A stretch of DNA of 64,000 nt from CAYZXL01 sp964482435 (GTDB taxonomy: Bacteria > Auribacterota > JABMQX01), in the NCBI GenBank assembly GCA_964482435.1, contig CAYZXL010000006.1, forward strand, positions 91,173-155,172, given 5' to 3'. A program made the position numbers and the translations under genes. Of this stretch, positions 18,664 through 27,671 are shown one piece after another. The notes under the pieces were generated by a model. That model was not told where the DNA came from and ran no database searches. It was given only the letters and a program-made list of their open reading frames with translations. The stretch's first letter is position 1, and each line of letters begins with the position of its first letter.

Positions 18664-18933
18664 TCATCGTCTCAAGTTTAACTTCTTCAAAATAGCCTGG
18701 TATCTCTCGTGGTCCTTCAGGCTGAGGTAATCGAGAAGTCTTCTCCTTCTCCCAACCAATCTCAACAGGCCTCGTCGAGAATGATGGTCCTTCATATGCT
18801 GCTTGAGATGCTCCGTTACTTCGTTGATGCGCTCGGTCATGATAGCAATTTGCACGTCCGAAGAGCCTGTGTCCTTTTCGTGAAGTTGAAATTCTTTTGT
18901 GATTTCCTGCTTGCGCTCTTTTGCGAGTGCCAT
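18664..18933 (-). CDS. rpsO: 30S ribosomal protein S15 (89 aa)
   Basis: Length and sequence are typical of S15 (EKDTGSSDVQIAIMTERINE, then the DHHSRRGLLRLVGRRRRLLDYL rRNA-binding region starting near residue 50). The protein binds 16S rRNA in the platform of the small subunit. The start at 18933 has the Shine-Dalgarno AGGAGAGCATTT. It lies between ribF and pnp and has its own promoter at the end of ribF. Confidence 0.98.
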   Translation of the reverse strand: MALAKERKQEITKEFQLHEKDTGSSDVQIAIMTERINEVTEHLKQHMKDHHSRRGLLRLVGRRRRLLDYLSLKDHERYQAILKKLNLRR

Positions 18934-19012
18934 AAATGCTCTCCTGGTCTATCCGCGAAAAGCGGTTGATTTGCTTTTCAATCCTTTTGAGTCTGTTGGT
19001 TTCTGATTTCGT

Positions 19013-19041
19013 ATTGTAGCGCGAGCCCTCTCGTGAATCAA
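19013..19041 (-). promoter_or_regulatory. rpsO promoter overlapping the ribF stop codon
   Basis: On the minus strand TTGATT and TACAAT are separated by exactly 17 bases. The -35 overlaps the TGA stop of ribF (19038-19040). This would allow rpsO-pnp to be transcribed separately from the upstream operon. Confidence 0.6.
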
Positions 19042-20039
19042 CAATTTCCGTCGCGTGCCAGTCGGGGTCGTTTCTGCGCTACTTTCCGCGACGAGCGGCA
19101 ACCCATTCGTCCCTCAAAATAACGTCTGACTTCGTCAATGTCCAGCTTAATTTGACTGGCCAGCTCGCCCAGAGTCGCGAACCGCCGGTCATCCCGCAGC
19201 GAGCGATGGAAGACTACTTCGATCCCCTTTCGGTAAATGGGCCTTGCGAAGTCAAGTATATGCACCTCCAGCACCGGCAGGGGAAGTTCTCCGTCGGCGA
19301 AGGTGGGTCTCCGGCCGATATAGAGAGCCCCGGCATATTTTGCACCGCTGACAACGACCTCCACCGCATAAATGCCCCCGGGGGGAACCACCTGATCCAT
19401 CGGATTGATGTTGGCGGTGCGAAATCCGAGCCTCCTGCCGACGGTTCTTCCCCGGACAACGTGGCCCATTATCGAATATCGCCGCCCGAGAAGGGATTCG
19501 GCGGTGGACAAATCGCCCTCCAGAATGCTCTGCCGAAGCATCGTGCTGCTGACGGGCACGCCTCCGACGAAAACCTCGTCCACGATTTCCACCCAGTAGC
19601 CGAGCTTTTCCCCCATCCTCTTCAGGAGTTCGGGAGTCCCTCGGCGCCCCTTGCCGAACCTCGACCGAGGTCCCACGACAAGTCCGGCAACCCTTAACCT
19701 CTTGTGCAGTATTTCAACCACAAAATCGGTTGGACGCATGGACGCTAAATTGTCGTTAAGCTCCGTCAGAACACACGCACCAACGCCCAGTTCCTCGATG
19801 AGCCTCAGCTTGTGGGGCGTGCAGGTCAGAAGCGGAGGCGCGCTCCCTCGCCCGACGGAGCTGCGAGGATGGGGATCAAAGGTCATCACAACGCTCGTCA
19901 GCCCCAGGCCAGCCGCGAGCTCGACAGCCCTTCTGATGACTGCCTGGTGCCCGAGGTGAACGCCGTCGAAGGTTCCTATCGTCAAGCAGCAACGCCGACG
20001 AAACGGAAAGACCTTCGGAATGTCTCTAATGATTCTCAT
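19038..20039 (-). CDS. ribF: Bifunctional riboflavin kinase / FAD synthetase (333 aa)
   Basis: The N-terminal adenylyltransferase half carries the nucleotide-binding signature TIGTFDGVHLGHQAVI and TFDPHPRS. The C-terminal flavokinase half has RTVGRRLGFRTANI, PPGGIYAV and the closing LEVHILDF...FHRSLRDDRRF. The enzyme makes FMN and then FAD from riboflavin. Its length is slightly above the usual 300-320 because of a basic tail. The start ATG at 20039 has only a weak ribosome-binding site (GAAGG adjacent to it). It sits in its usual place between truB and rpsO. Confidence 0.95.
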   Translation of the reverse strand: MRIIRDIPKVFPFRRRCCLTIGTFDGVHLGHQAVIRRAVELAAGLGLTSVVMTFDPHPRSSVGRGSAPPLLTCTPHKLRLIEELGVGACVLTELNDNLASMRPTDFVVEILHKRLRVAGLVVGPRSRFGKGRRGTPELLKRMGEKLGYWVEIVDEVFVGGVPVSSTMLRQSILEGDLSTAESLLGRRYSIMGHVVRGRTVGRRLGFRTANINPMDQVVPPGGIYAVEVVVSGAKYAGALYIGRRPTFADGELPLPVLEVHILDFARPIYRKGIEVVFHRSLRDDRRFATLGELASQIKLDIDEVRRYFEGRMGCRSSRKVAQKRPRLARDGNC

Positions 20040-20106
20040 CCTTCACAATCAGCCGATCATGATTGGTCTGCGCATGAGGTCGTACGCGGTCTCAGGCGGA
20101 GGTTCA

Positions 20107-20850
20107 TCAACTTCTGTCGGTCCGCGCCCTCCTCTCCATGGCCACATCCACAGGCAGCAGCATGGGAGCGACCTTCTCTCGGGGCATCGCCTGGAGCATC
20201 TCAAGGGGGCGAGCATCGCGGAAAAGAAACGACCCCGACCGAAGCCGGCAAAGACGCAGCATGCACCCACCCGGCCCCAACTTTTCTCCAATATCTGCAC
20301 AGAGCGTGCGAATGTACGTTCCCTTCGAGCATTCGACGAGGAACGTCACCTCCGGCGGATTCAGCTCGAGGAACTCAAGCCTCTTGATGATGACGGTTTT
20401 CGGCTCCCTCGGGACCTCAATCCCCTTTCTGTGGAGCTTGTAGAGTCTGCACCCTTTGACTTTTTTCGCCGAGACCATCGGGGGAATCTGCTGAGTCTCC
20501 CCGCGGAACTGTCGAAAGACTTCCTCCACCTCCTCCTCGGAAAAGGGCGGGCATGGCTTTTCGGAAAGAACCTTTCCGTCCATGTCCTGAGTGTCGGTTA
20601 CTACACCAAGCAGGAGCGTCGTAAGGTAAACCTTATCGTCGTTGATGAAATACTTGACGGTCTTCGTGGCTTTCCCGACGGCGAGGACAAGGACGCCCGT
20701 CCCGATGGGGTCGAGGGTACCGAGGTGACCGATTTTGTGGAAGCGAAGAACTCGCCTTATCCTCTCCACTACCCCGTGGGAGGTGATGCCCGGAGGTTTA
20801 TCCACAATCAAAAAGCCATTCAAAAATGAAGAGGGGGTCTCTCGAGACAC
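20107..20850 (-). CDS. truB: tRNA pseudouridine(55) synthase (247 aa, GTG start)
   Basis: The conserved start of the fold is FLIVDKPPGITSH, and the catalytic aspartate lies in GHLGTLDPIGTGVL. The substrate-binding YIRTLCADIG motif is also present. TruB makes pseudouridine 55 in the tRNA T-loop. I chose GTG at 20850, eight bases after the nrnA stop, because AAAGGA lies at good spacing and overlaps that stop; a longer frame to 21030 would be buried in nrnA. At 247 residues it is shorter than enzymes with a full C-terminal PUA domain. Confidence 0.93.
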   Translation of the reverse strand: MSRETPSSFLNGFLIVDKPPGITSHGVVERIRRVLRFHKIGHLGTLDPIGTGVLVLAVGKATKTVKYFINDDKVYLTTLLLGVVTDTQDMDGKVLSEKPCPPFSEEEVEEVFRQFRGETQQIPPMVSAKKVKGCRLYKLHRKGIEVPREPKTVIIKRLEFLELNPPEVTFLVECSKGTYIRTLCADIGEKLGPGGCMLRLCRLRSGSFLFRDARPLEMLQAMPREKVAPMLLPVDVAMERRARTDRS

Positions 20851-20857
20851 TGCTATT

Positions 20858-21901
20858 CTATCCTTTGGAGGACGTTTCTTCGGCGGCCGAACCGGAAGCA
20901 AAAGCGTCGGCTCGGCCCAATTCGCTGGCAACCGCTCTGAGGACCTGTTCCTGGACAAACTCCATCGGGCCATTGACCGTACAGCCGGCGGCGGTGGGGT
21001 GTCCTCCTCCCTGAAAGAGTGCCGCCACACGCTCTACCTCCACGGCCTTTTTCTTCGACCGCAGACTCACCTTTACTTTTTGCCCGTCGCCTTCCTGCTT
21101 GAACAAAATGGCGACCTCAACGCCTTCAAGCTCCCTCGGGAAATTCACGAAACCCTCTGTCTCCACGAGAGACCCGCCGACTTTCCGGAGCATCTCCCTC
21201 GTGACCCACATGAACGCTGCCCTGCCGGAGCAGCACCGCTGGAGCGTCGAGAGCGCTTCGCCCAGAAGCCTGTACTTCTGGAGAGAATGGCACGCATAAA
21301 CTCGATCTGCCACCGCCGCGGCATCGGCTCCAAGTTCCACGAGCTTCGCGGCTGCTGTCAGGGAAGAGGATGTGGTGTTGGGAAATCGAAACGAGCCGGT
21401 GTCCGTAAGTATGGCCGTGTAAAGGGCAGTAGCCATCTCGGCTGAAAAGGCATAGCCTGCCCTATCGAAGAGCCAGAAAAGCATTTCCCCGACGGAGGAA
21501 GCCTGCGGGTCAACCCAGTTGAGAGTCCCATGGGTAGTATTCCCAACGTGGTGGTCAATGTTTATTCTCTCCTTCGAATCCGGGACCGTGCTAGAGAGAG
21601 ACTCAGGAAGACGAGATTCGCACGGCGTGTCCAGGATGAACACCACGGCCCACGTTTTGGTCGGGCTCAGTGACCGGAGCATCTCCTCCCGCGCAACAAC
21701 AAAACGATATTCCGGCGGTATATCGCCGGGAAAAAGGACGCAGGATTTTTTCCCCAGTCCGTCCAGGGCTCGACGAAGAGCGACGAGGCTGCCCAGAGCA
21801 TCTCCATCGGGATTGACGTGAGTCAGGAGCAGAAACTCCTGATTGTCCCGAATGACTTCGATAATTCTGTCCTGTATCAGCTTAGCGTCCGGGGGATTCA
21901 T
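20858..21901 (-). CDS. nrnA: DHH/DHHA1 phosphoesterase, oligoribonuclease NrnA-like (347 aa)
   Basis: This is a DHH-superfamily phosphoesterase with the motifs THVNPDGDALGS (about 27-38), VFILDTPC, INIDHHVGN (about 113-121) and TDTGSFRF, and the DHHA1 motif GGGHPTAAGC near the end. Family members degrade nanoRNA and convert phosphoadenosine phosphate to AMP. The ATG overlaps the rbfA stop by four bases (ATGA), indicating translational coupling. The rbfA-nrnA-truB order is widespread. The C-terminal 20 residues are low complexity. Confidence 0.92.
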   Translation of the reverse strand: MNPPDAKLIQDRIIEVIRDNQEFLLLTHVNPDGDALGSLVALRRALDGLGKKSCVLFPGDIPPEYRFVVAREEMLRSLSPTKTWAVVFILDTPCESRLPESLSSTVPDSKERINIDHHVGNTTHGTLNWVDPQASSVGEMLFWLFDRAGYAFSAEMATALYTAILTDTGSFRFPNTTSSSLTAAAKLVELGADAAAVADRVYACHSLQKYRLLGEALSTLQRCCSGRAAFMWVTREMLRKVGGSLVETEGFVNFPRELEGVEVAILFKQEGDGQKVKVSLRSKKKAVEVERVAALFQGGGHPTAAGCTVNGPMEFVQEQVLRAVASELGRADAFASGSAAEETSSKG

Positions 21902-22311
21902 TTCAGTTCGGCGTCGCCCTGAGTCTCCTTGTCCGCGTTGCCGCCATGAGTCTCGTCGCGGTGCTCCCGGCTTTCTCTGATTTCGGAGAGGAGTTCAGCG
22001 ATTCGCATCGAATGGTCAATAGAGGTGTCCAGTTGGAAATTCAGCTTCGGCATATACCTCAGCCTTATCCGACCGGATAGTTCCTTCCGGACGAATCCGG
22101 CTGCCGCGTTGAGAGAACGCAGCGATTCCTGCCTATGCTCCTCGTCGCCTAAGACGCTGACTCGCACAAGGGCGCTTCGGAGGTCGCTCGTTACCTCCAC
22201 GTCGCTGACGGTGACGAAACCGACCTTCGGGTTTCTGATTTCCCGGCAGAGGATGTCTGCGATTTCTCTCTTGATTAACTCGCCCACTCTCAGCGTTCTC
22301 TTTGTGGACAT
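21898..22311 (-). CDS. rbfA: 30S ribosome-binding factor A (137 aa)
   Basis: RbfA is a KH-fold late maturation factor for 16S rRNA. The family signature is visible: RVGELIKREIADILCREI at residues 7-24, NPKVGFVTVSDVEVTSDLR, and RIRLRYMPKLNFQLDTSID. A strong ribosome-binding site (GGAGAGGAGAG) precedes the ATG. The last 20 residues are charged and probably disordered. It overlaps nrnA by four bases. Confidence 0.95.
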   Translation of the reverse strand: MSTKRTLRVGELIKREIADILCREIRNPKVGFVTVSDVEVTSDLRSALVRVSVLGDEEHRQESLRSLNAAAGFVRKELSGRIRLRYMPKLNFQLDTSIDHSMRIAELLSEIRESREHRDETHGGNADKETQGDAELK

Positions 22312-22388
22312 GGGACTCTCCTCTCCATCCTGCGAGAAGGTTTAACCCGAAACCAATGGCATGCCGCCCTGCCGCGCAGAACGTCGGC

Positions 22389-22670
22389 TCAAAACATAGT
22401 CATTTGAAAATCCACGACTTCGACCTGCCGACACGATTCAATGAAACTCACCACTTCCGACAAGACACGGTTGGTAAATGAGTTGGCGGTGCTCAGATGC
22501 GCGATCCCCAACAAACAACTCTGTCGGCTGGATAGGTGCGAGATTTCCGAAACGGAAACGTTGAAATTATTTCTTATCCTGTCCTTGATGCTTTTTACTA
22601 CCATTCTCTTGTCTTTGAGGGACGAGGCGCCGGGTATCCGCATCTCCACTTCCAACACGCCAATGGTCAT
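22389..22670 (-). CDS. DUF503 / YlxP-like protein (93 aa)
   Basis: The 93 residues match DUF503 throughout (MTIGVLEVEMRIPGASSLKD, KRMVVKSIKDRIRNNFNVSV, then ...VVDFQMTMF). The family is small, of unsettled function, and is commonly located between infB and rbfA, as here. A role in ribosome assembly is suggested only by context. The ribosome-binding site is weak. Confidence 0.92.
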   Translation of the reverse strand: MTIGVLEVEMRIPGASSLKDKRMVVKSIKDRIRNNFNVSVSEISHLSSRQSCLLGIAHLSTANSFTNRVLSEVVSFIESCRQVEVVDFQMTMF

Positions 22671-22732
22671 GCCAGTCGCTTGTCACATTCTCGGAGGCCT
22701 CCGGTTGCCCCTTAGCACTGGAGCCTCCCGGT

Positions 22733-24871
22733 TCAGAGGGTTTGCGGTATTTCTTCTATGACGTAGAACTCAAGAATATCCCCTTCCTGTATGTCCTCCT
22801 GTCCCCTCAGCTTGATGCCGCACTCCATTCCGCTCCTGATTTCCTTGACATCGTCTTTGAATCTCTTCAGACTCGCCAGCTCGCCTTTCCAGAGTTGCTG
22901 GTCGCTGCGGAGAAGCACCGCCTTGGCGCCGGTCTGGACTTTCCCATCCTTAACGTAGCACCCGGCCACACGACCAACAGCCGAAGAGACAAAAACCTGC
23001 CGAATCTCGGCTCGGCCGATGAACACTTCCTTCATCTCCGGCGGTAAAAGGCCTTCCATAGCTCGCTTGATTCTGTCAATCGCTTCATAGATGATGTCGA
23101 AGCTCTCTATGACCACGTTCTCCTCGCGCGCCATATCAGCAGCAGAAGGGCTCACCTTGCTGTGGAAGGCGACTATGAGGGCTTCCGAAGCCGCCGCGAG
23201 GATAACGTCGGAGTCGTTAACGTCGCCGACGCCGCCGTGAATGATTTTGAGGGAGACTTTCTCCGTGCTCAGTTTCTCGAGGGATTGGGAGAGGGCCTCA
23301 ACAGACCCCTGGACATCCCCCTTAATGATAATTTTCAACTCCTTCTTTTCCTGCCCGAGTTCCGTTTTGAAGAATTCCTCGATTGTCAGCTTCCTCAGCT
23401 CCGCGACATCTGGCCGGCGGACTTGCTCCTGCCGCTGGCGGGCGGTTTCTCTCGCTTCGCGCTCGGACTCGGGGGAGGTAACTTCCAACCCGACCGGGGG
23501 AACACTGTTAAAACCGAGGACTTCCACGGGAGTGGAAGGACCTGCCTCGCTGAGCCTGTTCCCGCGCTCGTCAAGAAGAGCGCGGACTTTCCCGTAGCAC
23601 TCTCCCGCCAGGACATAGTCACCCACGTGAAGAGTGCCGTCCTTGACCAGAACTGCCGCGACCACCCCTCTTCCGGCAGAAAGACTTGACTCAATCACCA
23701 CGCCTTTCGCGCTGCGCTCCGGATAAGCCTTGAGCTCCATCATCTCCGCCTGAAGGAGAATCATCTCGAGAAGATGCTCGACCCCATTTCCGGTGAGTGC
23801 CGAAACCTCCGCACAAATCACGTCGCCACCCCATTGCTCCGGGGTGAGGCCACGTTCCGTGAGTTGCTGGCGCACTCTATCCGGAGAAGCCGTCGCCTTA
23901 TCGGTTTTGTTGATAGCCACCATTATGGTGACCTCCGCTTCTCTGGCGTGGTTAATTGCTTCGACGGTCTGGGGCATTACTCCATCATCCGCGGCTATCA
24001 CGAGGACACATATATCGGTAACGTTGACTCCCCGGCGCCTCATCTCCGTGAACGCTTCGTGTCCGGGGGTATCCAGGAAAATAATCGAACGGTCGTCCGC
24101 CGAGACCTTGTACGCTCCAATGTGCTGTGTTATGCCACCGACCTCTCCGGCGACAACGTTGGTTTTGCGAATCGCGTCGAGGAGAGAGGTTTTTCCGTGG
24201 TCCACGTGCCCGATAAAGGTGACCACAGGCGCCCTGGGAACAACAACCTCCTTCTTTTCTTCTACAACGACTTTCTCAGCTTCTTCAACCTCCGGCGGCG
24301 CCGACGCCTCCACCTCGGGAGAGGCCGGAAGGGTCTCAACTGCTCCCTGCGTTGTCTCGCCTGCCGGACCGGGCACCTCGAAAACCACTTCGCGCCCCAG
24401 CTCATGGGCGAGAATCTCGACGGTGTCGCGGTCCAGCACGTCGGTCTGGATTATCTTTAACCCGAGTCGCTTGCAGACGCGAGTCAGCTCCGCTGGCTCA
24501 AGGCCCAACTTCGGTGCGAGGCTGCGAACCGTCAGGAGCCGCGTCAGCCTGACCGCTGCCGGCGCCGAAGGCTTCTTCGCCCTCTTGATCTTGGCGGGTT
24601 TAGCTGGTTTCTTGACGGCCTTTTCGGCTCGTGGCCTGCCAACGCGTTTGGGGGGAGGAGGCGCTTTTTTGGCTTTCGGTTTCCTCCGGACAACCGGCCT
24701 CAACGGCCGAACGGGCCTGGTAAATTCCTGACGAAGCCGTTCGGCGATGTCATCAGGAATAGCGGAGTTCGGGGACATGATGATGAGTCCCATGATCTCG
24801 CACTTTCGTGCAAGCTCATCGTCCGAGACTCCAAGTTCCTTGGCGAGTGTGCTTGCTCTCCGGCCCAACAC
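22733..24871 (-). CDS. infB: Translation initiation factor IF-2 (712 aa, GTG start)
   Basis: Two IF2_N-type subdomains occur at about 5-50 and 110-165, separated by a Lys/Pro/Ala-rich linker. The GTPase domain begins near residue 215, with GHVDHGKTSLLD (G1), DTPGHEAF (G3), NKTD (G4, usually NKID) and SALTGNG (G5). Domains II, III and the fMet-tRNA-binding domain IV follow to the end. The GTG start shares one base with the TAG stop of nusA in GGAGGATAGTG, so the ribosome-binding site lies inside nusA and translation is coupled. A ylxR-type gene often found between nusA and infB is absent. Confidence 0.97.
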   Translation of the reverse strand: MLGRRASTLAKELGVSDDELARKCEIMGLIIMSPNSAIPDDIAERLRQEFTRPVRPLRPVVRRKPKAKKAPPPPKRVGRPRAEKAVKKPAKPAKIKRAKKPSAPAAVRLTRLLTVRSLAPKLGLEPAELTRVCKRLGLKIIQTDVLDRDTVEILAHELGREVVFEVPGPAGETTQGAVETLPASPEVEASAPPEVEEAEKVVVEEKKEVVVPRAPVVTFIGHVDHGKTSLLDAIRKTNVVAGEVGGITQHIGAYKVSADDRSIIFLDTPGHEAFTEMRRRGVNVTDICVLVIAADDGVMPQTVEAINHAREAEVTIMVAINKTDKATASPDRVRQQLTERGLTPEQWGGDVICAEVSALTGNGVEHLLEMILLQAEMMELKAYPERSAKGVVIESSLSAGRGVVAAVLVKDGTLHVGDYVLAGECYGKVRALLDERGNRLSEAGPSTPVEVLGFNSVPPVGLEVTSPESEREARETARQRQEQVRRPDVAELRKLTIEEFFKTELGQEKKELKIIIKGDVQGSVEALSQSLEKLSTEKVSLKIIHGGVGDVNDSDVILAAASEALIVAFHSKVSPSAADMAREENVVIESFDIIYEAIDRIKRAMEGLLPPEMKEVFIGRAEIRQVFVSSAVGRVAGCYVKDGKVQTGAKAVLLRSDQQLWKGELASLKRFKDDVKEIRSGMECGIKLRGQEDIQEGDILEFYVIEEIPQTL

Positions 24872-26112
24872 TATCCTCCCTGGACCGATTCCTTTGCGGC
24901 TTTCAGGAGTTTCTCGGCGGTCGCCTTGCCAAAACCGGGGAGTTTTTCGAGGTCTTCCTCTGAGGCAGCGGCGATGGCGTCCACACTTGTGTAGCCCGCC
25001 CCTTCCAGAACTTCAAGAGTTTTCTCGCCCACCCCCGGCAGCGAGAGAATTTCCTGCCGCTTAATCTGCCGTAATTCTTCTATTTTCTCTTCCGAGAAGA
25101 TGTCCACCTTCCAGCCGACCAGCTTGTGGCTCAGACGGGCGTTCTGCCCCTTCTTCCCGATGGCGAGAGAAAGTTGGTCTTCAGTTACGACGACAGTCAC
25201 GCTTTTCCCGGCTTCGTTGACCTCCACTCTCTTCAGCTTGGCAGGGCTGAGGGCGTTCTCGACGTACTTTGCGATATCCTCGCTCCACTTGATGATGTCA
25301 ATCTTTTCGCCGTTGAGTTCCCGAACGATATTCTTGACCCTTGCCCCGCGCAGTCCGACACATGCGCCCACGGCGTCAACTTTCTCGTCGGTCGAAAGGA
25401 CGGCGATCTTTGTTCGGTGGCCGGGCTCTCGCGCAATCCCCTTTATCTGGACGACCCCATCGGCTACCTCCGGGATTTCCAGCTCGAACAATCTCTCCAC
25501 AAGCCCCGGATGCGTTCGGGAAATTATGACCTCCGGCCCTTTGATGGAATCCTTGACCTCCGTGACGTAAGCGCTGATTCGGCTTCCGACAGGATACCTT
25601 TCACCAAAGCACTGCTCCCTCGCGGGAAGAATCGCTTCTGTCCTCCCAAGGTCAACGGTCACCAGCCCGTAGCTCTGACGGCGGACCGTGCCCGTTACCA
25701 ACGTCCCGACGCGGTCTTTGAACTCGCCGAAAACCAGGTTCTTCTCCGCCTCCCGCAGTCTTTGAATTATGACTTGCTTCGCCGTCTGGGCGGCAATCCT
25801 GCCGAAATCGTGCGGAGTTACTTCGACCCGGATGAGGTCCCCCTCCTTTGCATTGCTGTTTATGGCGACGGCCGTCTCAAGGGAGATCGTGTCTGGAAGG
25901 TTATCACCGGCGCCGGAAACGATCAGAACGTCCGCGAAAACGTGCATGCCGCCGCTGCCGCGGTCTATCTGCACGACGAGATTCCGGGCCGATGGTAGCG
26001 TCTTTTTCGACGCGCTTAGCAGAGACGACTCCACTGCCTCCAGGATTGTGTCCCTGGAGATTCCTTTTTCCCGCTCAATGTAATCGAGAACCGTCAACAG
26101 CTCGCCATTCAT
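24871..26112 (-). CDS. nusA: Transcription termination/antitermination factor NusA (413 aa)
   Basis: The order is N-terminal RNA-polymerase-binding domain (1-120), S1 domain (about 130-195, RVGTLVTGTVRRQSYGLVTV), KH1 and KH2 (about 225-345; GACVGLRGARVKNIVRELNG, LAIGKKGQNARL), then a helix-hairpin-helix C-terminal repeat (LPGVGEKTLEVLEGAGYTS, LPGFGKATAEKLL). I prefer the ATG at 26112, which has GGGGAG at nine bases; an in-frame TTG three codons upstream is the alternative. It is the first gene of the operon. The rimP gene that usually precedes nusA is missing here. Confidence 0.96.
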   Translation of the reverse strand: MNGELLTVLDYIEREKGISRDTILEAVESSLLSASKKTLPSARNLVVQIDRGSGGMHVFADVLIVSGAGDNLPDTISLETAVAINSNAKEGDLIRVEVTPHDFGRIAAQTAKQVIIQRLREAEKNLVFGEFKDRVGTLVTGTVRRQSYGLVTVDLGRTEAILPAREQCFGERYPVGSRISAYVTEVKDSIKGPEVIISRTHPGLVERLFELEIPEVADGVVQIKGIAREPGHRTKIAVLSTDEKVDAVGACVGLRGARVKNIVRELNGEKIDIIKWSEDIAKYVENALSPAKLKRVEVNEAGKSVTVVVTEDQLSLAIGKKGQNARLSHKLVGWKVDIFSEEKIEELRQIKRQEILSLPGVGEKTLEVLEGAGYTSVDAIAAASEEDLEKLPGFGKATAEKLLKAAKESVQGG

Positions 26113-26146
26113 CCCTCTCAACTCCCCTCGCTTCTGACAATACCTT

Positions 26147-26183
26147 AAACAGAAAAGAGCGGGCTTCGGCCCACTCTCTGTTT
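26147..26183 (-). promoter_or_regulatory. Strong stem-loop in the nusA leader
   Basis: In minus-strand RNA, AAACAGAGAGUGGGC pairs with GCCCGCUCU...CUGUUU across a CGAA loop, with a three-base bulge. It lies about 35 nt before the nusA start. It could be an autoregulatory or processing site for the operon. It is not followed by a long U tract on this strand. Confidence 0.4.
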
Positions 26184-26206
26184 TCAGAACAGCGAGTTCG
26201 TTAAGT

Positions 26207-26236
26207 AAGTTACGACCCGCTTGGGTCCTTTGTCAA
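26207..26236 (-). promoter_or_regulatory. Promoter of the nusA-infB-pnp operon
   Basis: A perfect TTGACA -35 (minus strand) is followed after 18 bases by a weak TAACTT -10. The predicted transcript includes the stem-loop at 26147-26183. Confidence 0.45.
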
Positions 26237-26336
26237 GAAAAATTCCCGAAAGATGGTAAGGCCTCGCTTGCGGGCAACACGGGCGTGTTGAGCCGCCCCA
26301 GTCTGGGCGAATCCGTTTCGATCGAGCGCGGACGCC

Positions 26337-27656
26337 TCACGGGTTTTCGAGAATGCGGTAGAAGCGGCGCACGACAAGGGAAGGGGGAAGGCCGGTGAGG
26401 GAGCCGTCGTCAATCCAGGAGGTGGTTTGATTGCCGGAGGAGGGGAAGGCCTCGACGGCGAGGGTCCAGGTCAGAAGGTCGTCGGAGTAGAAAATGGAAT
26501 AAGTCCTCTCGGCGAGGGAGCTCCAGGCGAAGGTCGTCTCCACCGGACCCGGCCCCAGCGTCAGCTCGTTGATGTGGTACTCATACGCCCCCATGTCCAC
26601 GGTTGGGCTCTTCCCGCCATACATAATCCTGTGCGTCCCGACGACGTCCGTCTCGGGAAGGCCCGGGGCACCATTATCGCCTGCGTCTATGCAGGGCGAC
26701 TGCGGCCGGAGCCCGAAGTTCAGAGTGAGTGGGTCAGCAAATTGAGGGTCTGCGTCAATGTTGCCCTCCCCTGGCCAGCCTCCCTCCACGTTGCTGTACA
26801 GTATTTCGACGGAACCGAAGCGGACGTCGGCCACGGCCTCTTCGGTGTCCCAGATCAGGCTGTTGCTGACGGCGATGTGGCTGGGCCACTCGCCGTAGCA
26901 TGTGAGCCCAAAGACATTGCCCCAGAGGGTGCAGTTAACCAGAACGGGGTTGCGGGTAGCATAGGACCGGACCGCGAAGCCGTTGGCGCGCAGGATGCAG
27001 TTGCTGACGACAAGTTGCGAGTCGCCGTCGACGTTGCGGGCATCGACCCCCCAGAGGTTGCAGGAGATGCGGCAGGCGCTTATCCGGGCCCGGGCCCAGC
27101 CCAGGCAGAGTATAGCCCTTTCGTTTCCATGGATGTCGCAGTGGCGGATCTCGCCTTGAGAGGAGTCCAAGTTGACAGCGGTCGCGTTCCCTGTGAAGAC
27201 GCACCCCTGGACGCGGAAATCGCGGCACTCGGCGAGGACCAAGCCGGTATTGTTCCCAACGAAGGCGCAATTCGAGATGAGCACACTGTCGTCCTGGCCT
27301 ATATAAAGCCCGCCCTGGGCGTCAGCGATGGTGAGGTCGCGGATGTGGGTCCCATTGGCCCCCACGACTAAGTACCAACCGGCTCGGGTGAGAGCCCTGA
27401 CGGTGGTTGCGTCGACCTCGGCGCCGGCCAGGACCATATTGTCCTTCAGCCAGACGGTGCCGAAATAGTCCCCGGGGCCCAGCATCACCGTATCGCCTGG
27501 AAGGCCCCCGTCCACGGCGGCCTGAACACTCCCCCCTGCGGGCACGTGAATTATTGCTGCCTGCGCGTGGCTGAGGATACATAGCGCCACGGCCAGCCTG
27601 GCGCCACCCAGGTAGAACGCTGCCAGTACAACAGACGACATCCATACCTTGTTCAT
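26337..27656 (-). CDS. Secreted right-handed beta-helix protein (439 aa)
   Basis: The start at 27656 has an ideal ribosome-binding site (AGGAGGACCGAAC) and a signal peptide of about 34 residues. Residues 40-330 are a parallel beta-helix of the pectate-lyase/NosD type (IHVPAGGSVQAAVDGGLPGD, then repeated VSNC/NNT coils). The cap is DADPQFADP...LRPQSPCIDAGD. The final 70 residues (TTFAWSSLAERTYSIFYSDD ... RRFYRILENP) closely match the end of the 2416-residue protein at 56529. No catalytic residues can be assigned. It lies 15 bases after a decayed phosphoesterase gene and may be cotranscribed with its remains. Confidence 0.85.
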   Translation of the reverse strand: MNKVWMSSVVLAAFYLGGARLAVALCILSHAQAAIIHVPAGGSVQAAVDGGLPGDTVMLGPGDYFGTVWLKDNMVLAGAEVDATTVRALTRAGWYLVVGANGTHIRDLTIADAQGGLYIGQDDSVLISNCAFVGNNTGLVLAECRDFRVQGCVFTGNATAVNLDSSQGEIRHCDIHGNERAILCLGWARARISACRISCNLWGVDARNVDGDSQLVVSNCILRANGFAVRSYATRNPVLVNCTLWGNVFGLTCYGEWPSHIAVSNSLIWDTEEAVADVRFGSVEILYSNVEGGWPGEGNIDADPQFADPLTLNFGLRPQSPCIDAGDNGAPGLPETDVVGTHRIMYGGKSPTVDMGAYEYHINELTLGPGPVETTFAWSSLAERTYSIFYSDDLLTWTLAVEAFPSSGNQTTSWIDDGSLTGLPPSLVVRRFYRILENP

Positions 27657-27671
27657 GTTCGGTCCTCCTGT

